DNA of 13,575 nucleotides, from contig CAZPDP010000066.1 of the NCBI GenBank assembly GCA_964585385.1, positions 1 to 13,575 on the forward strand, in the 5' to 3' direction. This stretch comes from JAGXLC01 sp964585385. Its GTDB lineage: Bacteria; Bacteroidota; Bacteroidia; Bacteroidales; UBA12077. The notes under the pieces are model-generated. The model had not been told where the DNA came from. It was given only the letters and a program-made list of their open reading frames with translations, and ran no database searches. This document shows, one piece after another, positions 6,697 through 13,575 of this stretch. The translations under genes and the position numbers were made by a program. Position 1 is the stretch's first letter. Every line of letters begins with the position of its first letter.

Positions 6697-7827
6697 TTAT
6701 TTAACAAGTTTTTCCAGGCCGAGTTTCAAATGCTCATCGGAATGAGCGAAATTCATGCCTACTACCTTGTTGTCTACAAAATCGTGATAGTAAAAGGATA
6801 AAGGGAAAACAGCAACTCCCTTTTTCATCATTTCTGAAACGAACTCGGTATCCTTACTATTGCTTATTTTGTTGTATCTAAGCAGTTGAAAGTAAGTTCC
6901 TTTTGTTTCGACCAGCTGATAATTGCTGTTTGAAAGGTATTCTTTGACCAGGCGTCTTTTTTCTTCGTATTTACTTTTAATTTTACTTACATCGACACCT
7001 TCTTTCAGATAATCGGCAAGAGCATATTGAAGAGGTGTATTTACTGAATTCACCTGGAAAGTGTGAGTCTTCTGAATTTCTCTTGTAATTTTTTCAGGGG
7101 CTATACAGTATCCAATTTTCCAGCCGGGTATGTTGAAAAGTTTTCCGAAGGAAGATACCACGATGCTTCTTTCATAGAGTTCGGGGATTTGGAGTATGCT
7201 TTGATGTTCGTTATTTCCAAAAATGAAATGTTCGAAAACTTCATCACTGAGAATGGTGATTTTTGTTCCGTTGACAATTTTTTTGAGCTGCTGGAGGTCC
7301 TCTTTTGACAGTATAGTACCTGTAGGATTATGCGGACTATTGATGATGAGCATTTTTGTCCGGGAGCTGATAACTTTCTGGACCTCTGACCAATCAATAT
7401 GGTAATCCGGCATTTTCAGGTGTACATATATGGGTCGTCCTCCAAGATTTTGAATTGAGGGAACATAACTTTTGTAGGCCGGTTCGAAAACAATTACCTC
7501 GTCTTCTTCAGAAATCAGGGTGCTGATGGCCGTGTAAACTGCCTGATTGGCACCAGCAGTGATGGTAATTTCTTTGTAGGGATCCACCTCACCTTCGTAA
7601 TCGTTTTTGACCTTATTGGCTATTTGTTCTCTAAGATTATATACTCCATAAGGAGGGGCATATTGATTATAGGATTGTGAAATGTACTGATTCGCTAATT
7701 CAGCAAGCCGGACCGGACAGTCGCTATATTGGGGCTGAACCAGATTAATGGCATTATGCTCCCTGGCTTTGTCTGTTAGGATTGAGAATAAATCTTTTGT
7801 CGTGTCTTTCAGTTTATTACCAAACAT
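6697..7827 (-). CDS. PLP-dependent aminotransferase-like protein (class I/II), atypical active site
   Basis: The 376-aa cytoplasmic protein has the fold-type I architecture and is closest in pattern to the methionine/kynurenine aminotransferase group (YbdL-like). Recognisable parts are YAPPYGVYNLRE (56-67), TAGANQAVYTA (90-100), NSPHNPTG (163-170, N167 against the PLP ring oxygen), SDEVFEH (194-200, D195 to the ring nitrogen), and SSFGKLFNIPGWKIGY (225-240) with the Schiff-base lysine K229. The partner-contact stretch VNSVNTPLQYALADYL follows. Several positions are odd. The usual Q-G-F-P near residue 31 is replaced by Q-P-Q-Y. The PLP-contacting Tyr of DEVYEH is Phe198. The arginine that normally grips the substrate carboxylate (in V-x-R-F-C-F-A-K) is Gly357. 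PLP binding looks intact, but amino-acid substrate binding may be altered. The ATG chosen gives a normal family start. Confidence 0.85.
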   Translation of the reverse strand: MFGNKLKDTTKDLFSILTDKAREHNAINLVQPQYSDCPVRLAELANQYISQSYNQYAPPYGVYNLREQIANKVKNDYEGEVDPYKEITITAGANQAVYTAISTLISEEDEVIVFEPAYKSYVPSIQNLGGRPIYVHLKMPDYHIDWSEVQKVISSRTKMLIINSPHNPTGTILSKEDLQQLKKIVNGTKITILSDEVFEHFIFGNNEHQSILQIPELYERSIVVSSFGKLFNIPGWKIGYCIAPEKITREIQKTHTFQVNSVNTPLQYALADYLKEGVDVSKIKSKYEEKRRLVKEYLSNSNYQLVETKGTYFQLLRYNKISNSKDTEFVSEMMKKGVAVFPLSFYYHDFVDNKVVGMNFAHSDEHLKLGLEKLVK

Positions 7828-7915
7828 TTTCTATCGATTTTGAAAAATGGACGTAAATTTACAAATAATTGCTCTTGAAAAAAGCCTGTTAATAAAGGAT
7901 AATACAATTTTTATC

Positions 7916-7960
7916 AAAAAAGGCCGGAGTATTCTGTATCCTGTGTTATAATACCCTGGC
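7916..7960 (-). terminator. Intrinsic terminator of the pepP-recO operon
   Basis: Read on the minus strand, GCCAGGGTATT (7960 to 7950) pairs with AATACTCCGGC (7933 to 7923) over 11 positions with one mismatch and one G-T wobble, around a 16-nt loop. The stem is followed by CTTTTTT. It starts 17 nt after the recO stop codon. Confidence 0.72.
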
Positions 7961-7977
7961 TACGTGTTTCTTTATGT

Positions 7978-8703
7978 TTATTCAAATGTTTCTTTTAAAA
8001 TTTTGAATGATTTGATTTGTGTCATTCCCGGATTATGTATGTAATAAAATTTCAAAGTATTATCGATCAATTGCTGTCTTATTTTTTTCGGAACTTTTAA
8101 TTTTTCGTGCTGATTATTAGAGTAATTCAAAAACTCATAGAAATAGCCGCTCATTTTTTCATCGAGATAATTCTCATGATTGGGCCGGGTTTGTACAAAA
8201 CCGCCCCTTTTTAAGTCGAAAAAAGTACGGTTTAGATTGTAATTGGTCTGGGGAAAGAATCCCAAATGCTTTGTTAACTGCAAAAGAAAATAGATGTGAA
8301 AATTTGACAAACCTTCCTCTTTAAAATCAAGAATTTTTATATGATTAAAGATGAAATCAAACAGGTAAGGGTTGCTTTCTTCTTCCTGTAAAGTTTTATA
8401 AAGTATTTCGGCAAGGAAAAATGCAATGGCTCTTTTCCTGAAATCATAAGGGATGCTCTGGAACGGGAAGTTGTTATTGGCTTCCTTAATTTTCTGCAAT
8501 TCTCTTTTGTTTTTATAATACACTTCAAGGTCAACCAGGAAAAGAGGCTGGAAAAGGTTTGCTTTTATTTTTGAGCTTTTCTTTCTTACTCCCTGTAGAA
8601 GAAATGAAACTCTTCCGTGGGTTCTTGTATATATGGTGGCAATAATACTCGTGTCTGTATATTTGAATTGATGAAGTACTATTCCGCTGGTCTTGATTTG
8701 CAT
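7978..8703 (-). CDS. recO: DNA recombination and repair protein RecO
   Basis: RecO works in the RecFOR pathway: it binds SSB-coated single-stranded DNA with RecR, helps load RecA at gaps, and can anneal strands. The 241-aa protein has the N-terminal OB fold at about 1-80, marked by the start IKTSGIVLHQFKYTDTSII, then T26-x-T-H-GRVSFLLQGVRKKSSK and FQPLFLVDLEVYYK. The helical C-terminal domain covers about 85-241. It contains no cysteine at all, so the four-cysteine zinc site found in some RecO proteins is absent. Length is normal. The ATG lies 3 nt after the stop of the aminopeptidase gene, so the two form an operon closed by the terminator at 7916-7960. Confidence 0.95.
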   Translation of the reverse strand: MQIKTSGIVLHQFKYTDTSIIATIYTRTHGRVSFLLQGVRKKSSKIKANLFQPLFLVDLEVYYKNKRELQKIKEANNNFPFQSIPYDFRKRAIAFFLAEILYKTLQEEESNPYLFDFIFNHIKILDFKEEGLSNFHIYFLLQLTKHLGFFPQTNYNLNRTFFDLKRGGFVQTRPNHENYLDEKMSGYFYEFLNYSNNQHEKLKVPKKIRQQLIDNTLKFYYIHNPGMTQIKSFKILKETFE

Positions 8704-8706
8704 TTT

Positions 8707-9957
8707 CTATTGACCCATTAGGTTTTCAATTTCTTCGATTGTTCTGGGTATTTTTTCCGATAAATTTATGGAAGGAATCCCCACAAGAATGTCTTCTTCA
8801 ATTCTTATGCCAATATTCTCTTCCGGGATATACAGTCCGGGTTCGCAGCTAACAACCATCCCTTCCTTTAAAACGGTCTCTTTATTTCCGCAATCATGTA
8901 CGTCCAGGCCTATAAAGTGGGAAACACCATGAGGGAAGTATTTTTTTACCCAATCCTCGTTTGCAATATCAGTATTTTCGTACAAGCCCAGTTCAATGTG
9001 TTTTTCTTTCAGCCATTCCTTTGTTTTATTGTTCAGCTCATCAACTGTAATTCCCGGCTTTATTTCATTAATTGCCTTTTTTAATACATCGAGCACAGCC
9101 GTATAACATTCTTTTTGCCGGTTTGTAAATTTTCCGTTTACAGGAACCGTCCTTGATATATCAGATGCATAGTTGTTTACCTCGGCTCCGATATCCATAA
9201 GCAGCAATTCACCATCCTGGCAGTCCTGGTTATTTTGGGTATAATGAAGCGTGCAGGCATTTTTTCCTGATGCTATGATGGGGTCATAGGCCGGGCCGGT
9301 GCTGCCGTGTTTTAGAAATTCATGCCGGAGAAGCGCATCAAGTTCTTTTTCATTAATAGCTGGTTGTATTGTCTGTAGTATTTTTTTAAACGCTTTTCCT
9401 GTTATTTCAACCCCCTTTTTTATTTGTTCCACTTCTGCTCTTTCTTTTATCAGTCGTAAGTTTTGCATTGCAGGTCGGATAGAATGATAATGGAAGAAGG
9501 GGTATTCTTCTCTGAAGAATTGCAAAAACTCCTCATCTTTGGTTTTTAATCCAGATTTGGAAATTTTTTCAGAGGTGTTGAAGTAGATATCTTTCTTGTT
9601 TTCTATTTGGTTATTCAGCGTTTTCTGGAATTCATCCACCCAAATAATCTCTTCAATGCCTGATATCTCTTCAGCTTTTTCTTTGCTGAGTAATTCACCC
9701 TCCCAGAGAGCATAATGTGTGGTGGGTTTCTGAATAAACAAGATCTCTTTTGAATTTGAGATGAGCAGAATGGTGTTCGGTTGCTCTATTCCTGTTAAGT
9801 AATACAGGTCGGAATTTTGACGGAAGGGAAAAAACTGGTCCCCGTTTCTGGGCATTTGATGGTTTGAAAAGAAAATGGCCAGGGAGTCCTTTGTGAGGAG
9901 TTGTTGCAGTTTTGTTCGGTTCTTTTCAAAAAATTGGGCAGGTATTGGAGAATTCAT
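8707..9957 (-). CDS. pepP: Xaa-Pro aminopeptidase (M24B)
   Basis: This 416-aa enzyme removes the N-terminal residue from peptides whose second residue is proline. The N-terminal domain (about 5-140, AMP_N type, with FFPFRQNSDLYYLTGI at 42-57) leads into the pita-bread catalytic domain from about 172. The di-metal (usually Mn) ligands can be read: D255 and D266 (LLLMDIGAEVNNYASDISRT), H347 (HGVSHFIGLDVHD), E372 (CEPGLYIPE) and E387 (GIRIEEDI). H238, H354 and R385 fit the catalytic and substrate-binding positions of E. coli PepP. No signal peptide is present, so it acts in the cytoplasm. It is the first gene of the pair with recO, and its start faces the sdh operon across a 135-bp divergent gap. 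Confidence 0.95.
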   Translation of the reverse strand: MNSPIPAQFFEKNRTKLQQLLTKDSLAIFFSNHQMPRNGDQFFPFRQNSDLYYLTGIEQPNTILLISNSKEILFIQKPTTHYALWEGELLSKEKAEEISGIEEIIWVDEFQKTLNNQIENKKDIYFNTSEKISKSGLKTKDEEFLQFFREEYPFFHYHSIRPAMQNLRLIKERAEVEQIKKGVEITGKAFKKILQTIQPAINEKELDALLRHEFLKHGSTGPAYDPIIASGKNACTLHYTQNNQDCQDGELLLMDIGAEVNNYASDISRTVPVNGKFTNRQKECYTAVLDVLKKAINEIKPGITVDELNNKTKEWLKEKHIELGLYENTDIANEDWVKKYFPHGVSHFIGLDVHDCGNKETVLKEGMVVSCEPGLYIPEENIGIRIEEDILVGIPSINLSEKIPRTIEEIENLMGQ

Positions 9958-10000
9958 AAATTAGAATAAATTTAAATTATCAATTTTCTGTTTAGAAACA

Positions 10001-10031
10001 TTTCTTTTAGATATATAGGGAAATATATTTG
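10001..10031 (+). promoter_or_regulatory. Candidate promoter of the sdhCAB operon
   Basis: TATATTTG (10024-10031) matches the Bacteroidota -7 consensus TAnnTTTG. TTTC (10001-10004), one base from TTTG, lies 19 nt upstream as a possible -33 element. Transcription would start near 10038, giving a leader of about 55 nt before sdhC. Confidence 0.5.
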
Positions 10032-10033
10032 TA

Positions 10034-10049
10034 TATAAGTCAACTTATA
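10034..10049. promoter_or_regulatory. Inverted repeat at the predicted sdh transcription start
   Basis: TATAAGT and ACTTATA are perfect 7-bp arms separated by CA. The repeat begins 2 nt after the candidate -7 box, where a bound dimer could block transcription. It is AT-rich, and no cognate regulator is known to me. Confidence 0.35.
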
Positions 10050-10092
10050 GTCATCTTGCAATTTTATACAAAAATCATAAAACACTTTACCT

Positions 10093-10764
10093 ATGAGCAA
10101 CTTTTTTACCTCTTCCGTTGGGAAAAAATTCATTATGAGTGTTTCCGGAATTTTTCTCATGCTATTTTTAATTGTTCATCTGACAGTTAACTCCCTTCTT
10201 ATGGTTGGGCCGGATGCTTTTAATTCCGCAGCTCATTTTATGACAAGCAATCAGTTTATAATGATTCTGGAGCCTATCCTTGGTCTCGGGTTTGTTGTTC
10301 ACATTATTTATTCGGGATATATTACATTACAGAATCAGCGATTGCGTCCGGTCAAGTATAACAAGATAAACCGGACCAAAAGTACAACATGGCCTTCCAG
10401 GAATATGTTCATTTTAGGTGGACTGGTTTTGATTTTCCTGGTTATCCACCTTTCTAATTTTTTCTGGAAAGTTAAGTTCGGACATTTGCCAACCACGATG
10501 GTTGATGGGGTTGAAATGAAAAACCTGTATGACCTTGTGTCCGAATTGTTCATAAAATGGTGGTGGTATGATGTAATCTATATTCTCGGAGCCGTATTCC
10601 TTGGCTTGCATCTGTCACACGGATTTTGGGCAGCTTTTCAGTCACTCGGCTGGGATAATGATTTATGGCGGAAAAGGTTGAAAGCTATTGCATATATATT
10701 TGCAGTGATTATGGCTGCCGGATTTGCTACTATTCCTCTTTATTTCCTGATAACATTCAATTAA
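10093..10764 (+). CDS. sdhC: Succinate dehydrogenase / fumarate reductase di-haem cytochrome b subunit
   Basis: This 223-aa inner-membrane protein anchors the SdhAB dimer and passes electrons between the Fe-S chain and menaquinone through two b haems. Five membrane segments are visible at about 12-38, 57-78, 104-126, 158-182 and 197-221. Histidines H29, H70, H119 and H173 sit in four of them at positions fitting the four haem ligands of B-type enzymes such as Wolinella FrdC. The Wolinella glutamate two residues before the last haem histidine, used for transmembrane proton transfer, is Gly171 here. A single fused anchor subunit, with no SdhD, fits the B-type layout. sdhA follows after 39 nt. 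A candidate promoter and inverted repeat lie upstream. Whether the complex works mainly as dehydrogenase or as fumarate reductase cannot be decided from the sequence. Confidence 0.94.
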   Translation: MSNFFTSSVGKKFIMSVSGIFLMLFLIVHLTVNSLLMVGPDAFNSAAHFMTSNQFIMILEPILGLGFVVHIIYSGYITLQNQRLRPVKYNKINRTKSTTWPSRNMFILGGLVLIFLVIHLSNFFWKVKFGHLPTTMVDGVEMKNLYDLVSELFIKWWWYDVIYILGAVFLGLHLSHGFWAAFQSLGWDNDLWRKRLKAIAYIFAVIMAAGFATIPLYFLITFN

Positions 10765-10775
10765 TAAGAATTTAT

Positions 10776-10792
10776 TTTCAAATCATTTGAAA
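10776..10792. repeat. Short inverted repeat between sdhC and sdhA
   Basis: TTTCAAAT and ATTTGAAA are perfect 8-bp arms around a single C, in the 39-nt gap between sdhC and sdhA. In RNA this would give a weak 6-bp AT stem with a 5-nt loop just before the sdhA start. It could be an mRNA processing or stability element, or chance in AT-rich sequence. Confidence 0.3.
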
Positions 10793-10803
10793 TTTAAGAT
10801 ACT

Positions 10804-12723
10804 ATGGATAAATTAAACTCAAAGATACCCGAAGGTCCCCTAAAGGAGAAGTGGACCAATTATCTGAATACAATGAAACTGGTGAGTCCGGCCAACAAGA
10901 AGAAGCTTGACATTATTGTTGTTGGTACAGGAATAGCCGGTGCTCCTGCTGCAGCAACACTTGCCCAGTTAGGCTATAATGTAAAAGTTTTTTGCTACCA
11001 GGATAGCTCGAGAAGAGCCCACTCCGTAGCTGCTCAGGGCGGTATTAATGCCGCAAAGAATTACAGGAATGATGGCGATGGTATATATCGTTTATTTTAT
11101 GATACAATAAAAGGTGGTGATTTCCGCGCCCGTGAAGGGAATGTTTACCGGCTTGCAGAAACGAGTAATGGAATAATCGACACATTAACGGCCCAGGGTG
11201 TTCCCTTTGCCCGCGAATACGGAGGCTTAATAACAACCCGTTCCTTCGGGGGTGTGCAGGTATCCCGTACTTTTTATGCCCAGGGACAAACCGGGCAACA
11301 GGTTTTACTGGGATCGTATTCAGCTCTGAAACGAATGATAGCCAAAGGGAAAGTGAAAATGTATTCCCGCCGGCAGATGGTTGAATTGGTTAAAGTGGAT
11401 GGTGAAGCCAGGGGAATAATTGCACGTAATCTTATTACCGGTGAGCTGGAAAGGCATTCTGCTCACGCTGTAGTACTGGCAACCGGAGGTTATGGAACAA
11501 TTTACTACCTTTCTACTCTGGGTGTTACCTCAAATGGTTCGGCTGCAATGACTGCCTATCGCAATGGTGCACTTTTTGGAAATCCCAGCTTTATTCAGAT
11601 ACACCCGACATGTATTCCGCAATTAAGCGATTTTCAATCGAAACTGACACTTATGTCTGAGTCGCTGAGGAATGATGGGCGTATCTGGGTGCCTAAGGAA
11701 AAAGGCGATAAACGAGACCCCAATACAATTCCTGAAGAAGAAAGAGACTATTATCTTGAAAGACGATATCCTGCCTTTGGTAATCTTGTTCCTCGTGATG
11801 TAGGGGCCAGGGCGGCTAAAGAGAGATGCGACAAAGGATACGGTGTAGGTCCTTCCGGTCAGGCCGTATACCTTGATTTTAAAGACGCAATTAATGAGCA
11901 GGGACCCAAAGTGATATATAATAAATACGGCAACCTATTTGATTTATATGAAAAGATTACAGGTGACAGTCCGCTGAAAACTCCCATGAAGATTTATCCT
12001 GCCGGCCATTATACAATGGGTGGCTTATGGGTTGATTATGAACTCATGACAACAATTCCGGGATTGTATGCAATTGGAGAGGCAAACTTTTCTGACCATG
12101 GAGCTAACAGGCTGGGAGCTAACTCTTTAATGCAGGGCGCTGTTGATGGTTATTTCATTCTTCCTAACACCATAGGTAATTATCTTGCCGATAAAATAAG
12201 AACTCCAAAACTAACAACCGAAGAGAAAGAATTTGAAGAAGCAGAGAAATCGGCAAAAGAAAGATTGGAAAAATTGCTTGCAGTGAATGGCACTAAAACT
12301 GCTACTTCTTTCCATAAGCGATTCGGAAAAATTATGTGGGACCATTGTGGCATGCAGAGAAATGAGGAAGGACTAAAGCAGGCAAAGAAAGAAGTGAAAG
12401 AATTGAAGGAGGAGTTTTGGCGTGATGTGAAAGTGCCCGGCACTTTGAATGAGATGAACCAGGAGCTTGAAAAAGCTATTCGTGTGGCGGATTTCCTTGA
12501 TATGGGCTTGTTACTGATAGAGGATGCTTTAAACCGCAAAGAGTCCTGCGGGGGACATTACAGAGAGGAATATCAAACAGAAGCGGGTGAAGCCCAAAGA
12601 GATGATGAAAATTATATGTATGTTGCTGCCTGGGAATATCAGGGTGAAGATAAAGAGCCCAAACTTCATAAAGAAGAGCTTAAGTATGAATTTGTTGAAG
12701 TTAAAGTTAGAAGCTATAAATAA
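10804..12723 (+). CDS. sdhA: Succinate dehydrogenase / fumarate reductase flavoprotein subunit
   Basis: The 639-aa catalytic subunit interconverts succinate and fumarate using covalently bound FAD. The dinucleotide-binding fold is IIVVGTGIAGAPAA (37-50). H73 in RRAHSVAAQGGINAAKN is the expected FAD-linked histidine. Active-site residues can be read at H267 (QIHPTC), R331 (LVPRDVGARA), H402 (PAGHYTMGG) and R436 (HGANRLGANSL). The helical domain covers about 465-590 and the C-terminal domain runs to 639. The length fits B-type flavoproteins, which are longer than E. coli SdhA. The protein has no signal peptide and sits on the cytoplasmic face of the membrane. It lies between sdhC (39 nt upstream) and sdhB (51 nt downstream) in one operon. 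Confidence 0.97.
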   Translation: MDKLNSKIPEGPLKEKWTNYLNTMKLVSPANKKKLDIIVVGTGIAGAPAAATLAQLGYNVKVFCYQDSSRRAHSVAAQGGINAAKNYRNDGDGIYRLFYDTIKGGDFRAREGNVYRLAETSNGIIDTLTAQGVPFAREYGGLITTRSFGGVQVSRTFYAQGQTGQQVLLGSYSALKRMIAKGKVKMYSRRQMVELVKVDGEARGIIARNLITGELERHSAHAVVLATGGYGTIYYLSTLGVTSNGSAAMTAYRNGALFGNPSFIQIHPTCIPQLSDFQSKLTLMSESLRNDGRIWVPKEKGDKRDPNTIPEEERDYYLERRYPAFGNLVPRDVGARAAKERCDKGYGVGPSGQAVYLDFKDAINEQGPKVIYNKYGNLFDLYEKITGDSPLKTPMKIYPAGHYTMGGLWVDYELMTTIPGLYAIGEANFSDHGANRLGANSLMQGAVDGYFILPNTIGNYLADKIRTPKLTTEEKEFEEAEKSAKERLEKLLAVNGTKTATSFHKRFGKIMWDHCGMQRNEEGLKQAKKEVKELKEEFWRDVKVPGTLNEMNQELEKAIRVADFLDMGLLLIEDALNRKESCGGHYREEYQTEAGEAQRDDENYMYVAAWEYQGEDKEPKLHKEELKYEFVEVKVRSYK

Positions 12724-12774
12724 ATTATTGCAGCGAGGATATTTCCTTATTAAAAACTTATAAAACAGAATAAT

Positions 12775-13530
12775 ATGAAAGTTAAACTCAAAATATGGCG
12801 CCAACCCAATGCTCAGTCTAAGGGTAAATTTGTCAATTATGAACTTGATGAAATTAATCCGGACATGTCATTTCTTGAGATGCTGGATGCATTGAATAAA
12901 AAGCTTATTGAAACCGGGGAAGATGAACCGGTAGCTTATGAACATGATTGCCGCGAAGGTATTTGTGGAAGCTGTGGGTTATTTATTAATGGCCAGCCTC
13001 ATGGCCCGGAAAAAGAAGTTGCAACCTGCCAGCTTCATATGCGTTCCTTTAAAGATGGTGATACGATAACAATAGAGCCATGGAGGGCAAAACCATTTCC
13101 TGTAATAAAGGATTTAGTTGTAGATCGAACAGCAATGGATAAAATTATGGAGGCGGGGGGGTTTATTTCAATTGATACAGGTTCTGCGCCGGATGCCAAT
13201 TCTATTCCTGTGGACAAACAAAAGGCGGAAAAAGCTTTTGATGCGGGGATTTGTATTGGATGTGGCGCTTGTGTAGCCGCTTGCAAAAATTCATCGGCCA
13301 TGCTTTTTGTGTCTGCTAAAATATCACAGCTGGCTTTGCTGCCGCAGGGTAAACCCGAAGCAAAAATGAGGGCATTAGATATGATGGCAAAGATGGATGA
13401 ACTGGGATTTGGCAGTTGCTCCAGTACTGAGGCATGTGAGGTAGAATGTCCAAAGGCTATCTCGCTCGACCATATTGCCCGTACGAACAGGGAATGGCTG
13501 AGAGCATCCTTTTCTGAAGAACAAGACTAA
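12775..13530 (+). CDS. sdhB: Succinate dehydrogenase / fumarate reductase iron-sulfur subunit
   Basis: The 251-aa subunit carries electrons between FAD in SdhA and the haems in SdhC. The N-terminal plant-ferredoxin-like domain binds [2Fe-2S] through C59, C64, C67 and C85. The C-terminal domain has C160-x2-C163-x2-C166-x3-C170 and C215-x5-C221-x3-C225-P. By family rules C160, C163, C166 and C225 hold the [4Fe-4S] cluster, and C170, C215 and C221 the [3Fe-4S] cluster. All eleven ligands are present. It is the last sdh gene in the window and starts 51 nt after sdhA. The remaining 45 nt to the window end show no further gene start or complete terminator. Confidence 0.97.
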   Translation: MKVKLKIWRQPNAQSKGKFVNYELDEINPDMSFLEMLDALNKKLIETGEDEPVAYEHDCREGICGSCGLFINGQPHGPEKEVATCQLHMRSFKDGDTITIEPWRAKPFPVIKDLVVDRTAMDKIMEAGGFISIDTGSAPDANSIPVDKQKAEKAFDAGICIGCGACVAACKNSSAMLFVSAKISQLALLPQGKPEAKMRALDMMAKMDELGFGSCSSTEACEVECPKAISLDHIARTNREWLRASFSEEQD

Positions 13531-13575
13531 GCATTATAGATCAGACAATGAGAATCCGCCGGACAGTATCGTCTG

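Noticed and set aside
9972..10160. 62-codon minus-strand reading frame across the sdhC start and promoter
   Set aside because: It is antisense to the certain sdhC start, has a low-complexity AT-rich translation and no recognisable domain.
12529..12804. 91-codon minus-strand reading frame over the sdhA-sdhB junction
   Set aside because: It is antisense to two certain genes and its hydrophobic translation is what the opposite strand of this coding sequence would give.
13544..13575. CAGAC...GTCTG inverted repeat after sdhB
   Set aside because: The arms are 5 bp, widely spaced, and cut by the window end, with no visible T-run.
1..13575. Mobile elements, CRISPR arrays, defence genes, integration at the tRNA
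   Set aside because: I found no transposase or integrase gene, spaced repeats, or second copy of the tRNA end; the window looks like stable core chromosome.

Overview
The window reads as an ordinary chromosomal segment of a Bacteroidota bacterium, probably class Bacteroidia. The base composition is AT-rich. Candidate promoters resemble the TTTG / TAnnTTTG type of this phylum rather than E. coli boxes. The lipoproteins have Bacteroidota-style signal peptides, and the succinate dehydrogenase is the three-gene, di-haem, B-type form (C-A-B order) common in menaquinone users. Ten protein genes and a tRNA lie on the minus strand from 1 to about 9960. Three genes lie on the plus strand from 10093 to the end, so the strand switch falls in the 135-bp gap at 9958-10092.

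Layout. (1) 3-76: tRNA-Asn(GUU) with its own promoter. (2) 307-3848, minus: a signalling block, in transcription order lipoprotein (247 aa), ECF sigma factor, a membrane protein in the anti-sigma position with a beta-barrel-like C-terminus, then after 128 bp a DUF4382-type lipoprotein. A 17-base element, 15 of 17 identical, containing an ECF-like CGTC -10 core, lies just upstream of both lipoprotein genes. This suggests an autoregulated cell-envelope regulon. (3) 3939-4811, minus: a small basic ribbon-helix-helix-like protein followed by a deoxynucleoside kinase. (4) 5052-6569 and 6697-7827, minus: a bacterial GH3-family adenylating enzyme and a fold-type I aminotransferase that lacks the usual carboxylate-binding arginine. 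(5) 7978-9957, minus: pepP-recO operon closed by a good intrinsic terminator. (6) 10093-13530, plus: sdhC-sdhA-sdhB, with a candidate promoter and an inverted repeat at the likely transcription start.

How the parts work together. The sdh genes encode a complete succinate:menaquinone oxidoreductase / fumarate reductase with all FAD, Fe-S and haem ligands visible. The sigma block looks like a self-contained envelope-sensing unit with outputs to two lipoproteins. The remaining genes are housekeeping or scavenging functions (nucleoside salvage, peptide trimming, recombination repair) without an obvious common pathway. No gene-free stretch exceeds 300 bp. The longest gaps are 77-306 (tRNA promoter and a terminator) and 4812-5051 (240 bp, nothing recognisable). 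I see no mobile element, CRISPR array or defence system. The sigma/lipoprotein unit is the most interesting element here.
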